Source: Steinernema hermaphroditum (lineage: Eukaryota > Nematoda > Chromadorea > Rhabditida > Steinernematidae). Taken from it: a DNA stretch of 64,000 nt. Each line of letters opens with the position of its first letter. Position 1 is the first letter of the stretch. The DNA is taken from contig CM059625.1 in NCBI GenBank assembly GCA_030435675.1, positions 11,780,001 to 11,844,000 on the forward strand, written 5' to 3'. The position numbers and the translations under genes are program-made. Below are positions 36,096-49,590 of the stretch, piece after piece. The notes beneath the pieces are model-generated. The model did no database searches, was not told the DNA's origin, and saw only the letters and a list, made by a program, of their open reading frames with translations.

Positions 36096-39000
36096 TCACA
36101 GGAGAGTCAGGTATTGGAGGGGACAGTTCGCGAAAGCGTTGTGCTCATTGCGCACAAGAACACGTCCGTCTCTAATCGAGTCCGCTTGAGCGAAGACTAC
36201 CTGAATGTTGCGTGGTTAAGGTATATTTCGATATCTCTTTTGACGCACCTGGTCGCGGTACAAGCGTAGTTTTGAATCTGGGATATGCACGTTTTGAGTG
36301 ATACGCATAGGTTGCTCGCCCGAGTGAACCTGGGCGACACAGGTACTTGGGAAAGTGATGAGTTGCTCGAGACGGTCGCCGTCCTTGAAGCCGTGAAGCC
36401 AGTCGGGGTCGCCGTTGTCGACGATATGTATGCGGTCTCCGAGATAGAGTGGACCGGCTTCGCCGGAGAGATACTCGTGGATTACGATATGACTTGGTGG
36501 ACGTGTCGTCGTCTTGGGCAAAACGGCTGCAAGGATCGCGTGTGAGATGTCGGTGAATATCATATCGTATTTGACTTCAACTATGTATGTGCATATTTTG
36601 CTTGTGAGTGGGCATATTAGATTACTTCATTAAGTGTATGACTTGTTGGTTGCCATCGCCACGAAGACGTTGAAGGCTTTCGGAAAATATGCCAGGTTGC
36701 CGGAGCGGAAGGTTAATCGTCTGCGCCTACAGGTTGTCGTAAAAAGCATCTGCTCCGTGAGGCAATTATCGAGAAACGGCATTTCACTCCACCACAAGTC
36801 ACCGACTTAAAAACATCGCATAAAGAATGTATAAACCCGCGGCCTACACCAAGTACTATGAATTTTGGGGTTCTTTGCGAAGCGTAGTGAGAAATGTATT
36901 ACCTGGAGAAGAAGGAAGACGTCTTGGAGAGGGCACGTTGGGGGAGCAACTGCGCTCCCAGTCGGACATCTCCCCGGAACCGGTGTATCCTGTCCGAACC
37001 GGAGTGCGCTGCGTAGGCTTGTTCCCTAAGAAGCCTTAGATAAGAGTGTGTGCGATTTTGAAGACTTACGATACGGAGATCGAAGAGCGTTGTTCACAGG
37101 CGGAGGCATCTCCGCACAGTCCAAAGAAAGCGACTTCATTTGTTTATTCAGCTTTGGAGCTCGACGACGGCCCGATGACCCTAGAAAGTCAGGACGATAA
37201 CGGTCGATGGAAAAAAACGGGTAAGCAAGTGGCCCGTATATGAGTGTTATGAATATCGGTGAGGCGGCGTATGTGCGCCGGCAGCCTAAGAAGGATTAAG
37301 TGTATCAACCTTTTGTTCAAGCCGCTGGCGCGCGGATTATCGCGACTCCTGGCTAGGCGCGCGGCTTCCTAGGAAATTAACGCATTTCGACACCAGGCTG
37401 CGTGCCGACCACTCAAGGTGAAGTTACGTGCATGCAAATGAGAAGTTCGTTTTGAGGGGTCCTGCTTTGAGATGGATACATGCCTGATGGAGGTTAGCTT
37501 TTCGCCGGTTGAGGATCGATATGCGGGCAATAATGAAACAGGAGGACTGCTGCTCTTTCGTGTTCGCGCGACGTAGCGTTCGCCTCTTTTTTCAGGAATC
37601 GAAACTTGCTATTTAAGGTAATTGTCTGGTGATTATGGGTGGCTCGCTAGCGGACACTCGCCAGCCCAGTGGGGCAACGGAGAGCTAAATAAGCGAGACA
37701 ATGTAGCCGAAAGCACGCAAGCAGGCATCTAAGCGACGACAAAACAGTTCTTTGCACGATAGGGTTCGAAGGCAAAGACTTTGAAGAAAGAGGGGGGGTA
37801 TGCGCGATGTCATATAAAACGCCAGGCGAAATTAATTATCTTCTGCTCACACTTGCTTATAAAATAAAACGCTTCAGACTATGCTCTGCTTCTGCCGTCG
37901 CGAGTCAGAGAGTCTGAAAACGAAAACAAACGCCTGGAATGTGTGCCTTTTGATGAGAATTTAGACTAATTCGGAGCAGAATTCAAGCGTTAGATTTCAG
38001 ATTTCAAATTTTCAGAGAAATGCGCGTCGAAGTGCGTCCAACAGGAATGAGGGAGAGCGGAGCTGATCGCGGTATTTGGACCTTTGTTTGAGATATATAA
38101 ACAACACCAGCTGGTGGCACGGGTGAAAACAAAATCAGACGCAAATTCCGACCATACAAAAAGGTGTAAAATAGGCCAACGGTTTCGCGCTCACTTTTCA
38201 TTTCGATTGGAGGCAAGTAACTAAATGTGGCGAGACGTCTAGAAAATATGTTCGCCGCTTTGGGCGTCAATGAAACGAGGAGGTGTCCTCTCGAATTTCA
38301 TTTCGCGAACTGAGTCACGATCCACCGTCGCAACTTTAAGCGCCGTAATTCTCGCTTCGACCTCCTAAGCCGGTCTTACTCATCCCGAGACATTATTCCT
38401 TTCATGGCTTTTAAAACGTCTGAATGCTTTCCGGATGCACCTGAGTATGAATAAGGCGTTCGTTTGTTGCTCATGAGCAGCTATTGTGAAAAGGCTTTTC
38501 AATACATGTACATGAACGTGAAAGCTTCGAACAGTGATCGTCTGTGGGACGTCTAATGAAGCGTCTACGCACCACAATTAGGGACTGTCAGTCTCTGTTG
38601 CAGGTGGTGTCAAATGGAAGATTGATTAACAGAGGGAGCACGTGAGTGGCGACCACCACCGATACCGTATGATAAAACGAGTGCTGTTCTTACCGGAGAT
38701 ATCTAGCTGCGGAGTCGAACCGAGTAGTTGTCCCTGACTGCTGCTCGTCTCCGCATAGCCGGAATCCTGCAGGGAGACCTGCGACAGGTTCCGGGGACTC
38801 GGAGAGGCTGAGTCGCCAAAATTGTGTGCCGAAGAGCCACGCCGACCGTACTTACCGGTGGCCTGCTTAAGAGCCAAATACACCGGATCGATGGCTTCTA
38901 AAACGACCACAGCTAGGAAGGCGACAAAAAAGGTAAAACGCCCGATGCAGTCGGCGTAACATGCAGCAAACCAAGAAGCACATAAATCACAGCGCATGCT

Positions 39001-40920
39001 TGTGCACTCAGAGGTTGAGTGGGTTGGCAGTTAACAAGTTCATTGCCTCAGAAGGGTCGTCATTTCAGCTGATTCGTGATTTAATTTTCGTCAAGTTCAG
39101 TATTTACTTTTCTTTGCCTCTCACATCACTTCCTAATTGAATAAATCAACACAGTATTCAATGAAGCCTCGGGCCATGGAGTATGACTTCCTTTTCAGTG
39201 TTTTTCAGCGCGTTAGCCTCTCCGATTGTATCGGCGGTGCGAATTTCATATGTGCATTTCCGAAGCACGGCGACGTACTTGTGAGAACAGCAGTTGTCAA
39301 AATCAGCGCATAGCTCAGCGAGAAAACTTATTTTCGTATACCTCTTGGTTTATAGCTGTCAAACAGACTGTGTTTCTAGTTAAGTTACACGCGACTTTGT
39401 CTTAACTGAAGGCACAGGCGAAGGCGCCCTTTATGTGAATGTTTTAAGAGCATGTTGTCGACGGCGAACTACGATTAAAACAGCAAAAACAGCTCGTTTT
39501 CATAAAAGCCGATTTAACGGCGTTCGTAGTATTATTTGGATGGGCTGGGTGATTGTGGCTGCCTTTGGCTATAAAGCATCTTCGCTCCATTTGACTTCTG
39601 AATGCCAAAGTGCGCGAAACCTGTGCGGAATGCGATCGCGTGTTCGTACTCCGCAATTAATGGTTAACGAAGAACGCATAGAATGAGGTGTCGTGTCAGA
39701 AGGAAGCGGTCGCCGGCGGATGAGGATAGATGAACCTTCTCGGTTTTATGCAACCGGATATGTAAGCACGCGGGGAAGGCCGATTTTTGGCCGAGCCGCC
39801 AGCGTTGCCGCAAATGGCATCCACCCTCGCCTCGATGGATCGCCGCACTCATTAGCAATTATGCGCTCGTAAAGTGCCAGGCACTTCGAATACTTTAAAT
39901 ATTTTATCGTTTCATCTCGACTGCGCTCAATATGCATGAGAGGAAGTTGGAGCTGTGTCACTTTTCGAGTTTTTTTTAACGCAATTGCTCCTTCGGTTCC
40001 TGCCGATATCATATCCGTCAAGTTACGTTTTTGAGCGATCTGCCAGCGGGGCGTGCAGGCGTTGCAAAGAGAAGGGGAGAATCACACACTAAAGCCAAAT
40101 CTCATTAAGAAATTCCCACGGGACGTCAACGTCGACCTGTTCAACGAACCAATTTCGGAATGCTTTCTTTCGGTTGTCTCGTCCTGAAGCATAAGACGAC
40201 TTTTCATCCGCTCACATGTGCATAAGTGAGTAGCAAAAAGGGTTAGAAGCAATGCTGCATTATTTAAGTGCTGGGCATGTTAGTGAGGACGCCTCTTCTC
40301 AACGAGTTAAGGGGACTCGATTGTTAGGAATTAACGATGCAAATGGGAGTCGTTTTAAACATTCGCTGCGGCAAAAAAGTGACGCAGAAGGAAAGAGTAA
40401 TGCGGATCTAGGAAAGGAAAAGCATAACCGATGAGAGAGAGAGTTTGAAAAGGAACGGGACCGGACAGGACAGAAAAGAAAGAAAACTCCGAAACCACTC
40501 ACCTTCAGGGGGGTTCGTCGGCGCATCGTTCGTCGGTTCACTTTGCCTCTGAAAGCGAAACGCGAGGTCAGACTGAGTGGCCCTTTTAAGAATGCGTTTT
40601 TCGGAAGCTTTGGGCAGTTTGCGAGCCATCTTGGGTGAGTGACTGTTAAAGTGGTCCCTGTAGTACAGAAGCGGCTGAGAGGGTCCATCGCGCGGCTGCT
40701 TCGCTTCGACGTCGAAGTGCACCCCTAGAGTGGGCTGCGAGGAACGGTGAGTGGAGTTGTAGACGGACGGATGTGCAGGAGCGGTGTAGAGGGTCGGTTG
40801 TGAAGGTCGCGAAAAGAGTCGGTTCCGGCGATCAGGTGCGGCGGAAGGTAGGGCCCGATGAGGTTGGGTCGAACTGAGGACAAGTGGAGTTGGCGGAAGA
40901 CTCGCTCGACGTGAGGACAT
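36096..40920 (-). CDS. SH3-domain adaptor protein
   Basis: Exons 40503-40920, 38694-38912, 37070-37180, 36903-37025, 36249-36526 and 36096-36200 sum to 1254 bases (417 residues), frame-checked, with strong donors (gtgagt, gtaaga, gtaagt). The N-terminal 140 residues are basic and rich in Ser, Pro and Gln (SQPTLYTAPAHPSVYNST), probably disordered. The middle has SLQDSGYAETSSSQG and KSLSLDCAEMPPP. Near residue 290 is one SH3-like domain: VIHEYLSGEAGPLYLGDRIH, then GDPDWLHGF and FPSTCV. A conserved-looking tail (QNVHIPDSKLRLYRDQ, RVLVRNEHNAFANCPLQYL) follows. The usual ALYDY is replaced by VIHEYL, but the Trp and the FPxxxV turn remain, so it may bind atypical ligands. It most resembles cytoplasmic scaffolds such as the STAC group, though no C1 domain is seen. 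The identification as STAC-like is tentative. Confidence 0.82.
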
Positions 40921-43900
40921 CTTCTTTAGATGCGTGAGAGATGCAAATGGATGGATAGCTTTGCCTTCTGACCGCCGGCGAGCGTCGCTAAATATCTTCG
41001 CCTACTACTGGCCAGCGGCCCTTTCGAACGCCTCGCGAGACCACGCCCCTTACTTTCCTAGGCTCGCAGCAATCATACGTTCCTTTATAATATAATTGAC
41101 AAAAAAGGAGGCGCTCAGGAAAGGCTCATATTAATTAATCCGATCTGCTTTGAATCGACGCACGTCAAGCAGCATATGCCTTCCGGAAAATTTTACGATC
41201 AACGAGGGCATCCTTGGAACCAACTCGAATACATAAACCCGTTAATAACAAATAGCAAATCCAGAGCTGGGTCTTGGCGGTGCGCTTTGTTTTTTGGCGT
41301 TTCGATGCGAGTAATCGAATCCAGCTGTGACCGCAGTACGCTCGTTACATGCACTTATTGCTAGTTAAATAACTCACTCGCTACTATGTTCGGCTCGTTA
41401 CAAGACATTGTCGCAAAGGGCCCGCTTCCGATTAACGCGTAACGAGAGAAAGTGCAGTATGTTTTGAGGAAAGGGTGAAAACTTACTTCAGGTGGGTGTC
41501 TGAAGCGATGCAGTGACTGTATGACGCGGAACGTCGAGTTCCACTTCTTCCGCGCCGGATTCTTAGGGCTCCTCATCGACTCCATGAATTACACGTTTTC
41601 TCAGCGGATATCCTGTAATGACGATCTTGTGTAAAATGACTACTTTGGAGGAAATGAACGAACACGAGGAAAGATGAGATGCCAAAACGGAAAACAGAAG
41701 TTTCCCTCGCGCGAATGGAAGTAAACCCTTCTCTCAATAAATAAATTAGATTAATAGGCAAATGACAGAGGCGAGTGGAAGAATTCTAAAACATAAAGCA
41801 CTTCATCACAAGACAGATCGAAGCACAATAGTGCTCAAGGCAAAGAGTGGGCTGAAAAGCCGTTGAGGAGAGTTCGGGCTATGATGTATATGCATACGAC
41901 CGCTAATTACGCGCGAAACGCGTTCCGATATTCTGGCTTTTCTCGCGGTGTATCATGTTACTTTTGTTTTGAGCTCTTCATTGGCTTTATCCTCGGGACA
42001 CATACGGTAGACCAGCTCATTATAGAAAGTCATGCCAAGAATCACTAGATGACAGGGGAACATCAGGAAGTGACGAATAAACATAATTGTTTTGGAGTCG
42101 AGCGTAACAAAATGTAATTACCGAGTTCTGAAGGAAGAAGAGGATAAGCCGAAGAAAATGGGATCGAGATGTGGAAGCGGGAGCAAGTATTGTGCAAGGG
42201 AACATAAGCACTGACTAAGACGTCCTCTATCGCTGGAGAGGAAGAAAAAGGGGGTGTACGTTAGCAACTGACGATTGGTCTTTCTGCCGAGATCATCCGC
42301 GATTCAAAGAGTCGACAAACGCGTGCGATAGTGAGGGTGTGTGAGGGTGGATATCAACGAAACAACAACAAACACCATGGCACGATCGGCGCAATATTTT
42401 GCAGCGCTGCAGCCTTTCCTCAGCCACTTTATCTTCATCCGCTTAACGACTCTCCGAGAAGCGAATTCGCATCAATTAGAGGCTTAGGAACTTGGCGACA
42501 GGGAAACGCCCTGCAATGCAACACCCACCTTGCCACCATTTCGGCAAAATTCAAAGGAACATGCAGTAAAGGTGGTAAAGAGGGAAGACATAAAGCGAAG
42601 GGAGTTGGAATAGACTACAATTGAAAAAAGACTGACGGAAGCAGAATAGTTTCAATGAAAAAATGTAGCCTCTTCGGCGATAACGGTTCTACAAATTACT
42701 TTTCTTTTAAACAACATCATTCTCTTGTAAACGAAAGAATTATCTGTATTTCAGAGCGGAGACGTTCCCTTTTCGCTCAACTTTGTGGCACGCAGAAAAC
42801 AACTCGCAGTTGCTCTATCTCGGTGCTGATGCGGTTGTAGCCGTTCCACGATATCGGCATCTGTTACCACTTATTATGTTCTGCCGACACATTTGAGCCA
42901 ACGCGGAAGATTATAGTCAGTTGTATTGGTGGGCATTTCATCAGCGGACCATTCGCGTGGTAATTGTATTACCATGCGAACAAAACATTGAGAAAAAACA
43001 TACTAGCAACCGTTGTCATATGGGCATATTTAATTGTTTCTTTCGGGAAGAGGAACGAACCAAGCCTACTGATCCTCTTTTCACGGCTAAAAGCCCATGC
43101 CCTTGACAGTCAATTCAAGCATTTCTTATTGAACCGGTGCTTTTCGGGGCAATAAGAAACTTAGAATGGCGCGGCGAGGACAACTGATTTATCGCCTAAG
43201 GCGGAGAGATGTTCCGTGAAATCAGCTCAAGGGCATAATTGCAGACATTGAAAAAGGAAGGGGACGAGCGAAGAGGACAGAGGACGAGTCGTCTAGAAAA
43301 GGAACTTTTCAAAGGATCTCGAGCCACGTTCTCGGCTAGTGAGCAAACGTCATCAGTACTTACGGTGTCGTCCGAGGCGGCTCCATGCATAATAACGAAG
43401 ATTCAAAGAGAGACACCACAAGCGCTACGAACTTTTCTGTATTCGGACATCTAGCTAAAGAGCTCAACTAAGCAGCGGCTTAGTGCAGTGATCGCAAGCG
43501 AATAAACAAAATTATTTTTTTGGCTGCGATTCGAAATGAATGTCCAGAAGAGAAAATAGATGCATTTGTCAAGGTGGGCGGGGGTGCGAGTTCGTTTTGG
43601 TTGGGAACGAACGGAAGAGACCGCGCTACCTCGCATCCATGGGATTAATACATCGCTCGAAAACCACTTGCCAATGTAGCGTTAACGTGGACGTAAAAAT
43701 TCATGCGGCAAAAGTGCTTTCGTGTCAATTACAGCTTCAAAGAGCGAGAACGCTTGAGGACATCGTTTAGCAAAGCTAGCGTGGGATTTTTGAATTTGTC
43801 TTTTTATTGAATACGTGCGAAATTAATTAATTACTGGGAAAAGCCCATGTTGTGGTTTGAATTAAAGTTCGTTTTAAAGAGGCCTCAAGCATTGTTGGAA

Positions 43901-46750
43901 TGTGCTCTTTTTTTGAGCCAGTCAATCATTCGCGTGATGTCCGCTTCCGGTCTTCAACTCAAGAGATGACTTTCTGATACGCTGCAGCGTAAAGCCAGCG
44001 GCCGGCTAATCTCGAGGCGCCCATCCATTTTCGGCGTCGTTGCGCAAACCTCAAAAAATCTTAATGGAGTAATAAATTAGTTTACAATGAAGTGAGGGTG
44101 GAGAAAAGATGTCGTGCCGGAGCATATGTCGTTGAGGGTGGGTGGGGGGTGGAAGGAGAATGGCAATGAGGAGATGGGGGTTCCCCAACAACCCACCGAG
44201 GGACGTTTGCACATGCTTAGCACCTCTACAGTAATTAACGCAGCGATAACGCCTCTTCACTATCTCGTCATGCTGCAAAATGAATAGCAGAATAGAGTCC
44301 ATCGTGCTGAGTTTGGACAAAGTACAACATTTTTTTTTGCACAAAAAAAGTTCGTAGATCAAAGTAGGGAAGGGTGGAAAATCAAAATCCGTGGGTTAAC
44401 CGGTCAACGCACCGGCTGTCAGACGGTCTCACTGGCAAGCTGTGTAAACCGAATCAGATGACCGCAGCTCGGCCCTTGCTCGAAGTCCACGACACGCGAT
44501 TTCATTGTCGTTTGGTCGTCGTATAGATTTTGCTCGAAAAAATGTTCTTTCCACCTGGAACAGATGTCGTCGGCCGCATCAAGTGGACGGTGCCATTAAT
44601 CACTTCGGATGGCTAGTCGACAAACTTTTCTTCCACCCTCGCCGAAAGACAAATGATGCGACTGGCACGCTGGGAGGACGGATCGCTTCCCTCGAGGAGC
44701 TAAGGTCGGCGACGAAACTACGGATAATGCGCGACTGGTGTCCGTGGACACTCTGTTCCGTGCTTGTTGACGTAATTGGCGGATCCCCCTTTTCCGGAAA
44801 ATACGGTCTACGTTTGAGCACATGGTGTCATGGACCCGCCCCGGCAAGACATGTTCGCTGTTTGGTGTTTTCAAATGTTTTTTTTTCGGTCCCATTCCGT
44901 CAGGCTACCACATAAAATAAAACAAAATGATCGCCAAGACGAGTATTATGCATGGAAGCTAAATTAGCATAATCTTCTAAACCGGGGGACGTGAAGATTC
45001 TCAAAATGTGCCATTTCGCTTAGCCCACGCTGCTTCACTTCACCCTCATCAAGTGGCATCATTAGTAGACGCTTTAACAATAACAGGAAAGAAAGCGCCC
45101 TTAAATCCGCCCATGCGAGAGGCTCCACGGCGGCCATAAACATATCCGGCCCATATTTGCTCAGAAAAGCCGTTGAGACCAGACTTCTAAATGACGACAA
45201 GTAGGATAGTGCGAAAAAGCGAAGAGCGACTGAAATGAGCACGAAGAGGGCACAATAATAACGAGATTGACGGGAGTTGCACTCTTAACCCGGCCGGAAA
45301 CTGTTGCCCTGATTGGCTAGTAGCGAACGCCAACGCGAACGGCGACTTAGCTATTCCTTTGTGAATGCGAATGATATGAGAAGGAGTCTATTAGCGTTAT
45401 TATAAGCCCCAAAAATAGAGCACACATTCGGATTTTTCACTACGATGATCAGTACAAAGGACGCGAGCCGAAAAGGATCCCGTTAGCCGCCCACCTCTGA
45501 AGCGCCACGCCCTTGACAAGCCTTCGAAGAAGGATCCGAATCCGTTTATGTATGCAAATGAGATGCGAGAACGCTCGATTCTCGCCTCTGCTTCACATTA
45601 AACAGGAACCATTAAGCTTTAAGTTTTTGAACGAGAATATTTCTACGAAAGGTCATCTCTTCAGGAAATAGTCCTCTACAAGTTTTAGAGGAAAATCCTC
45701 AAAATGTACAGAAACTGGCACATAGTAAAAAAGTAACCCATTAAAACAGTTTACACTCCGATCTGAGATCACAACTCTTTAATGCGAACAATATTTCCTT
45801 CACTCGTTAAGTGACGTTAAGTAGCATCCTGTGAACAATGACTCATGCTATGTTCTTGTCCATTTGCTTCAGGAAATGTACCGGAAGCGTTAAAGATGCT
45901 GACCTCAGCGGTGTGCGCGTTTTCTTGCTAACTCGTTCGCTCAATGGTGCTCTTTGACAAAAGCCCTTCTTCACTTTTTGAATCAAGTATCAGTCGGCCA
46001 AGTCTAAAGACCGCAATCAGCATTGCGAACAATTGTGTTCCTGTGGAACTAAAGAATGCATCTCGGTATCACTGCTCACTCAATATATTGGTAAAGATGC
46101 CTACATACCGCTGGCAATCTCGTTTGACATCGCATGTAGAACGGGAAAAGAGACACAGTGGGTTTCATATTCAAGCAAGGTTAAAAAAGAGTTGATATGT
46201 CATAAGAAAAACATATCGCTGCAATCAGCACTACGTCTACCGGTTAAGCTTTGTGAGTTATTGTTTTCTAATTTGTCATTTCAGCGTTTCCATCGCATTG
46301 CAATTCTTCTCTATCTATGTATAGAATGGTAAGAGAAGACTGACACGATGGTTGTCAGCAGCGTAGGCATTAATTCTTATTTCCTTTGGTTCCTAAAAAC
46401 GACAAAATCACAAACATTATCTCCAGATGTGCTTACAATTTACGACTTTTTCACACGATTTTGATCTTTGTTGCGGGCCCTTCGATCCTGCCTGCCCTCA
46501 ACAACGTGGGAAGGTAATAAAGCGAAATGTAAACAAACAGAAAAATTAAAAATTCAATAGTGCAGAAACCAAAATAGCGCGGTCACCCAAATTTAAATTT
46601 CATGGCATTGTTCCTCAAGGCATGTATAATTTAATTGTTTATAACCGTGATGGTAATTAGAGATTGCGGAGATCGCTCCACATCATCTTATCGCCTCGCA
46701 TCTTTTTCTTTTTCTCGGTCGCTTCCGAAAGCGTTTCCGTTTTTAACCAA
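40921..46750. other. Long gene-poor region upstream of the SH3 gene
   Basis: 5.8 kb with no recognised gene apart from the weak exon candidate at 41487-41585. Open frames (for example 44505-44915 and 46033-46332) are short and lack family signatures. It is the second longest non-genic stretch of the window in size class and probably contains distal promoters or enhancers of the SH3 gene. No tRNA or simple-sequence array was recognised. Confidence 0.5.
41487..41585 (-). CDS. Possible alternative first exon (33 codons)
   Basis: An ATG at 41585 opens 33 codons beginning MESMRSPKNPARKKWNS and ending at a strong donor (GAA then gtaagt). It lies 570 bases upstream of the SH3 gene's first exon on the same strand. 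Its phase-0 end does not match the phase-1 acceptor at 38912, so it would need an extra exon to join that gene. It may be chance. Confidence 0.25.
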
Positions 46751-48983
46751 ATGATCTTCATCGACTCTGCTAGAAATTCTGTCATTTCCAGCACGCGCAG
46801 ATCACTTTCAAAAGTGCAAAGCATACATTTCTTGCTTTTCACTTCCTCTTTCACGTTGTTCTATATCAGTGTCTTCCATTTCAACGCTGCTTTCAACAGC
46901 GGATCAAATTTCTTTTCTCGAACGCCTCAAACAGATGCGAACTTTTCTGCTTTTTTACACTCAACGGCTATACACAACTTAAGCACATCGAAGCTCCGTA
47001 ATGATCACCTTTTCATTACGACTCCTATTTATTATGAGGATCCAAAAAGGTATGTTTGTCATCGAGGATTTCTGTATTGATGAAAACTCCAGTTTTCACC
47101 GGCCCACGATTGCGGTTGTTGCGGCAGCCGATAAAGCGTTTTCCCCAAGATCGCTTCTCTGCACGGCCTATAGAAACGGCCATAAAAGAGTGACCTTAGG
47201 ATCGATTCAAAAAATCACATTTACTCCTTACTGCAAATGGGCGACATATTTGGTTTTGTGTCCAGTTCAGTCAAAGATAGAGACCTTCGGAATATCGACA
47301 ACACACAGTGAAGAACCGCTTACGGTAGGTGACTCAAGAATTTTATAGTTAAAGTGGTCACTTAAATGAGGAACGATGTGAGCAGTATTTCTGGAGTATT
47401 TCGTAACCCATCCGATCAATCCTATCCGGAGAATGTTGTCTTTAGTGTGGAGTATAAAGTATTTTTGAGATGTAGACTATTTTTCAGCTTGATTAGCATG
47501 AAAGGACCACTGCTAGTAAATATTTCAGCAGTGAAAGCTGCAAATGAGGTTCAGCATTTGGAAATTACTATGTGGGTTTTATTTCGCGTCAAATGAAGTA
47601 TACTTTTCAACAACTAAAGGCACTAACAATTCTTAGGAACAGACGATAATGTCAGCACCTGACAAATAGTCATTTGCTTGAGACACTTCTTCTAAAATCT
47701 TTCTGAATATTTCTTCATTCATGCTCAAATGGTTTAGCTCAATTTTATTCGAGCGGATTCGCTGAGGCGTTCCGTGGTCGTCTGCATGAGCCGTATGTTT
47801 CTGTACGAGAACTGGCAGATCCTGCTCACAACTCTTGAGATCTATCGCTACTACGGGGTGGATCTTCTCGTGGCCTACATCGATTCGATCGTGGCTGGCG
47901 CCTACGAGCTTCTGCAAGTATACGCGAAGGAAGGTTTAGTCATGATCGAGCCGTCGGTGAAGATCTATCATAACGTAAGCATTGACCGACCAGCAGAAGT
48001 GCGAGGTGTCTGTTTGTAGGAAGATATGGCATTCAACCCGAACGATGAAAGCGAATGGGGTAACCAGATGATAGTGTACAATCACTGTCTCTATCGATTT
48101 CGAGAGTCAGCCGAATTTGTTGTTTTTGCCGACTGGGATGATGTCCTTGTTCCTCGTGGTTCCGACGGCGGAATGGTTGACTCCTTGAGGACACTTTTTG
48201 ATGCAAATTCTCGGGCTGGGGCTTTCCAGCTTCATAGAATGTCCACTACAGTCTTTGCTGGTAACTGACTGATACCGCCTGTCTTTGCAGTCCGTTGACT
48301 TTAGCTGCCGATCCGAAACATTTTGATCTAACGACAACGCTAACGACAATGCACGTTTCGGAGTTTTTCGGACCCGGAAAGGTGGTGGCCATTCCCAGCC
48401 GCATTAAGGGAGCTTGGGTTCACAAGCCAAGTGTTTACGAATATGGCTATCAGTTGGCCTATGCGAGAACGCATCAAAGTTGGTTTTACCACTTGAGAAT
48501 ACTCTCAACTTACAAGGAGAAGCCTCCAAAAGACGCGAAGATCCGACCAAATGAACTGAATTCGTCAGAAATCGTTAAATCATTTAACGAGTTTTATAAA
48601 AGCAAAAATATCGACCAGGTTTGTTATCAGCGAATTCTTGCGAAATTCTTCATACAGAAGTGACAAGACGGAGCGGATTTGAATAGCCACGTGTTTGTAA
48701 TGTGTCGAAACATTAGTCTCTCATTCAGATCTTCACCAAACTGCCAACATCTCAGACCTATTTGATCGAGATGGAGAAATGCTACAAAGAGATCGCCCAC
48801 ATCTTCAATCTAAACAGCCACGGCCACTGCCCGAACCAGGCATTCTGCCCTGTACCTCAACTTCCTATAGACTGCATCAATGTCAGTCACGAATTCGCTG
48901 AAAGACGCATGGCTAACACGATGTTAGTATCGTATCGGACAAAGTCAGAGTTTTTGTTTAGCAGGACAGGTTGTCTTCCATAG
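46751..48983 (+). CDS. Glycosyltransferase family 92 protein (DUF23)
   Basis: Golgi-type glycosyltransferase of the GT92 family, which in C. elegans includes the galactosyltransferase GALT-1 acting on core fucose. Best model: exons 46751-47049, 47093-47324, 47738-47974, 48020-48260, 48305-48618 and 48729-48983, total 1578 bases (525 residues), frame-checked. An N-terminal signal anchor (about residues 22-42, HFLLFTSSFTLFYISVF) gives type II topology. GT92 landmarks: SVVVCMSRMFLYENWQILL, EIYRYYGVDLLVAYIDSI, the metal-site motif VVFADWDDVLVP, HRMSTTVF, GAWVHKPSVYEYG, and a Cys-rich C-terminus. The 413-base intron 47325-47737 contains open sequence (about 47400-47460), so a small alternative exon is possible. 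A broken relative lies 400 bases downstream in antisense. Confidence 0.88.
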
Positions 48984-49379
48984 AAAATAAAGTGAGCTTA
49001 AAGTACACAACCTGTAGCTCATGAAAAGATCGTTGCGTTAAGTCGAGGAATATCAAACTGGACGGGACTGGGATTCACGATGACGCTGAGGGTGCTTGTA
49101 GCGGTCTAACATAGCTGGATAGTAGACAGGACTCGACGGTAATCGGGTAACAACCTGAGACATGATTGACATAAATGACATAAAAGCTAAGCGAAAGCTA
49201 AGCTGCAAATCGTAGTCAAGTTGTGTCGAATCCACGACTGTTTGAACGATGATGAAAATTCATTTGAATTTTCTTTGAATGATCTCGTTTTCCCGAAGCC
49301 GTTTTTCTTCTGAAGTCAAAAAGACACGAATTGTACGCAGATCTTTTTTATCATATCCACCGGCAATTCAAGCTTTAAG

Positions 49380-49590
49380 GATGGAACGTCTGAATGCCGC
49401 GTTTTCAGGAATTTCTCTTTCTCGTAAGCCTTCATGAGTTTTGCGACATCCACCAAGACACGACACACTGTTCGCGAGCATGAAGTCGGCACCGAAATGC
49501 CGATAGATTTCGAGTGACAGCAGTTCTTGCCAGTTCTCGAAGAGATACATGCGCCTCATGAAGCTCGTAGTCAGTATTGGCAACCAGCAC
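49380..49590 (-). pseudogene. Broken GT92 glycosyltransferase fragment
   Basis: Leftward reading gives RRMYLFENWQELL then SLEIYRHFGADFMLANS, closely matching RMFLYENWQILLTTLEIYRY of the intact gene. The match then continues only in another frame (VLVDVAKLMKAYEKEKFL), so at least one frameshift is present. I find no flanking GT92 exons. It looks like the relic of one duplicated exon inserted in inverse orientation. Confidence 0.75.

Noticed and set aside
44505..44915. A 136-codon open frame on the + strand
   Set aside because: No signal peptide, domain motif or splice context; composition looks like random GC-rich sequence.
48260..48304. Apparent frameshift between two GT92 exons
   Set aside because: Using the acceptor TTGACTTTAG (exon start 48305) instead of TTTGCAG at 48290 restores the frame and removes the problem.
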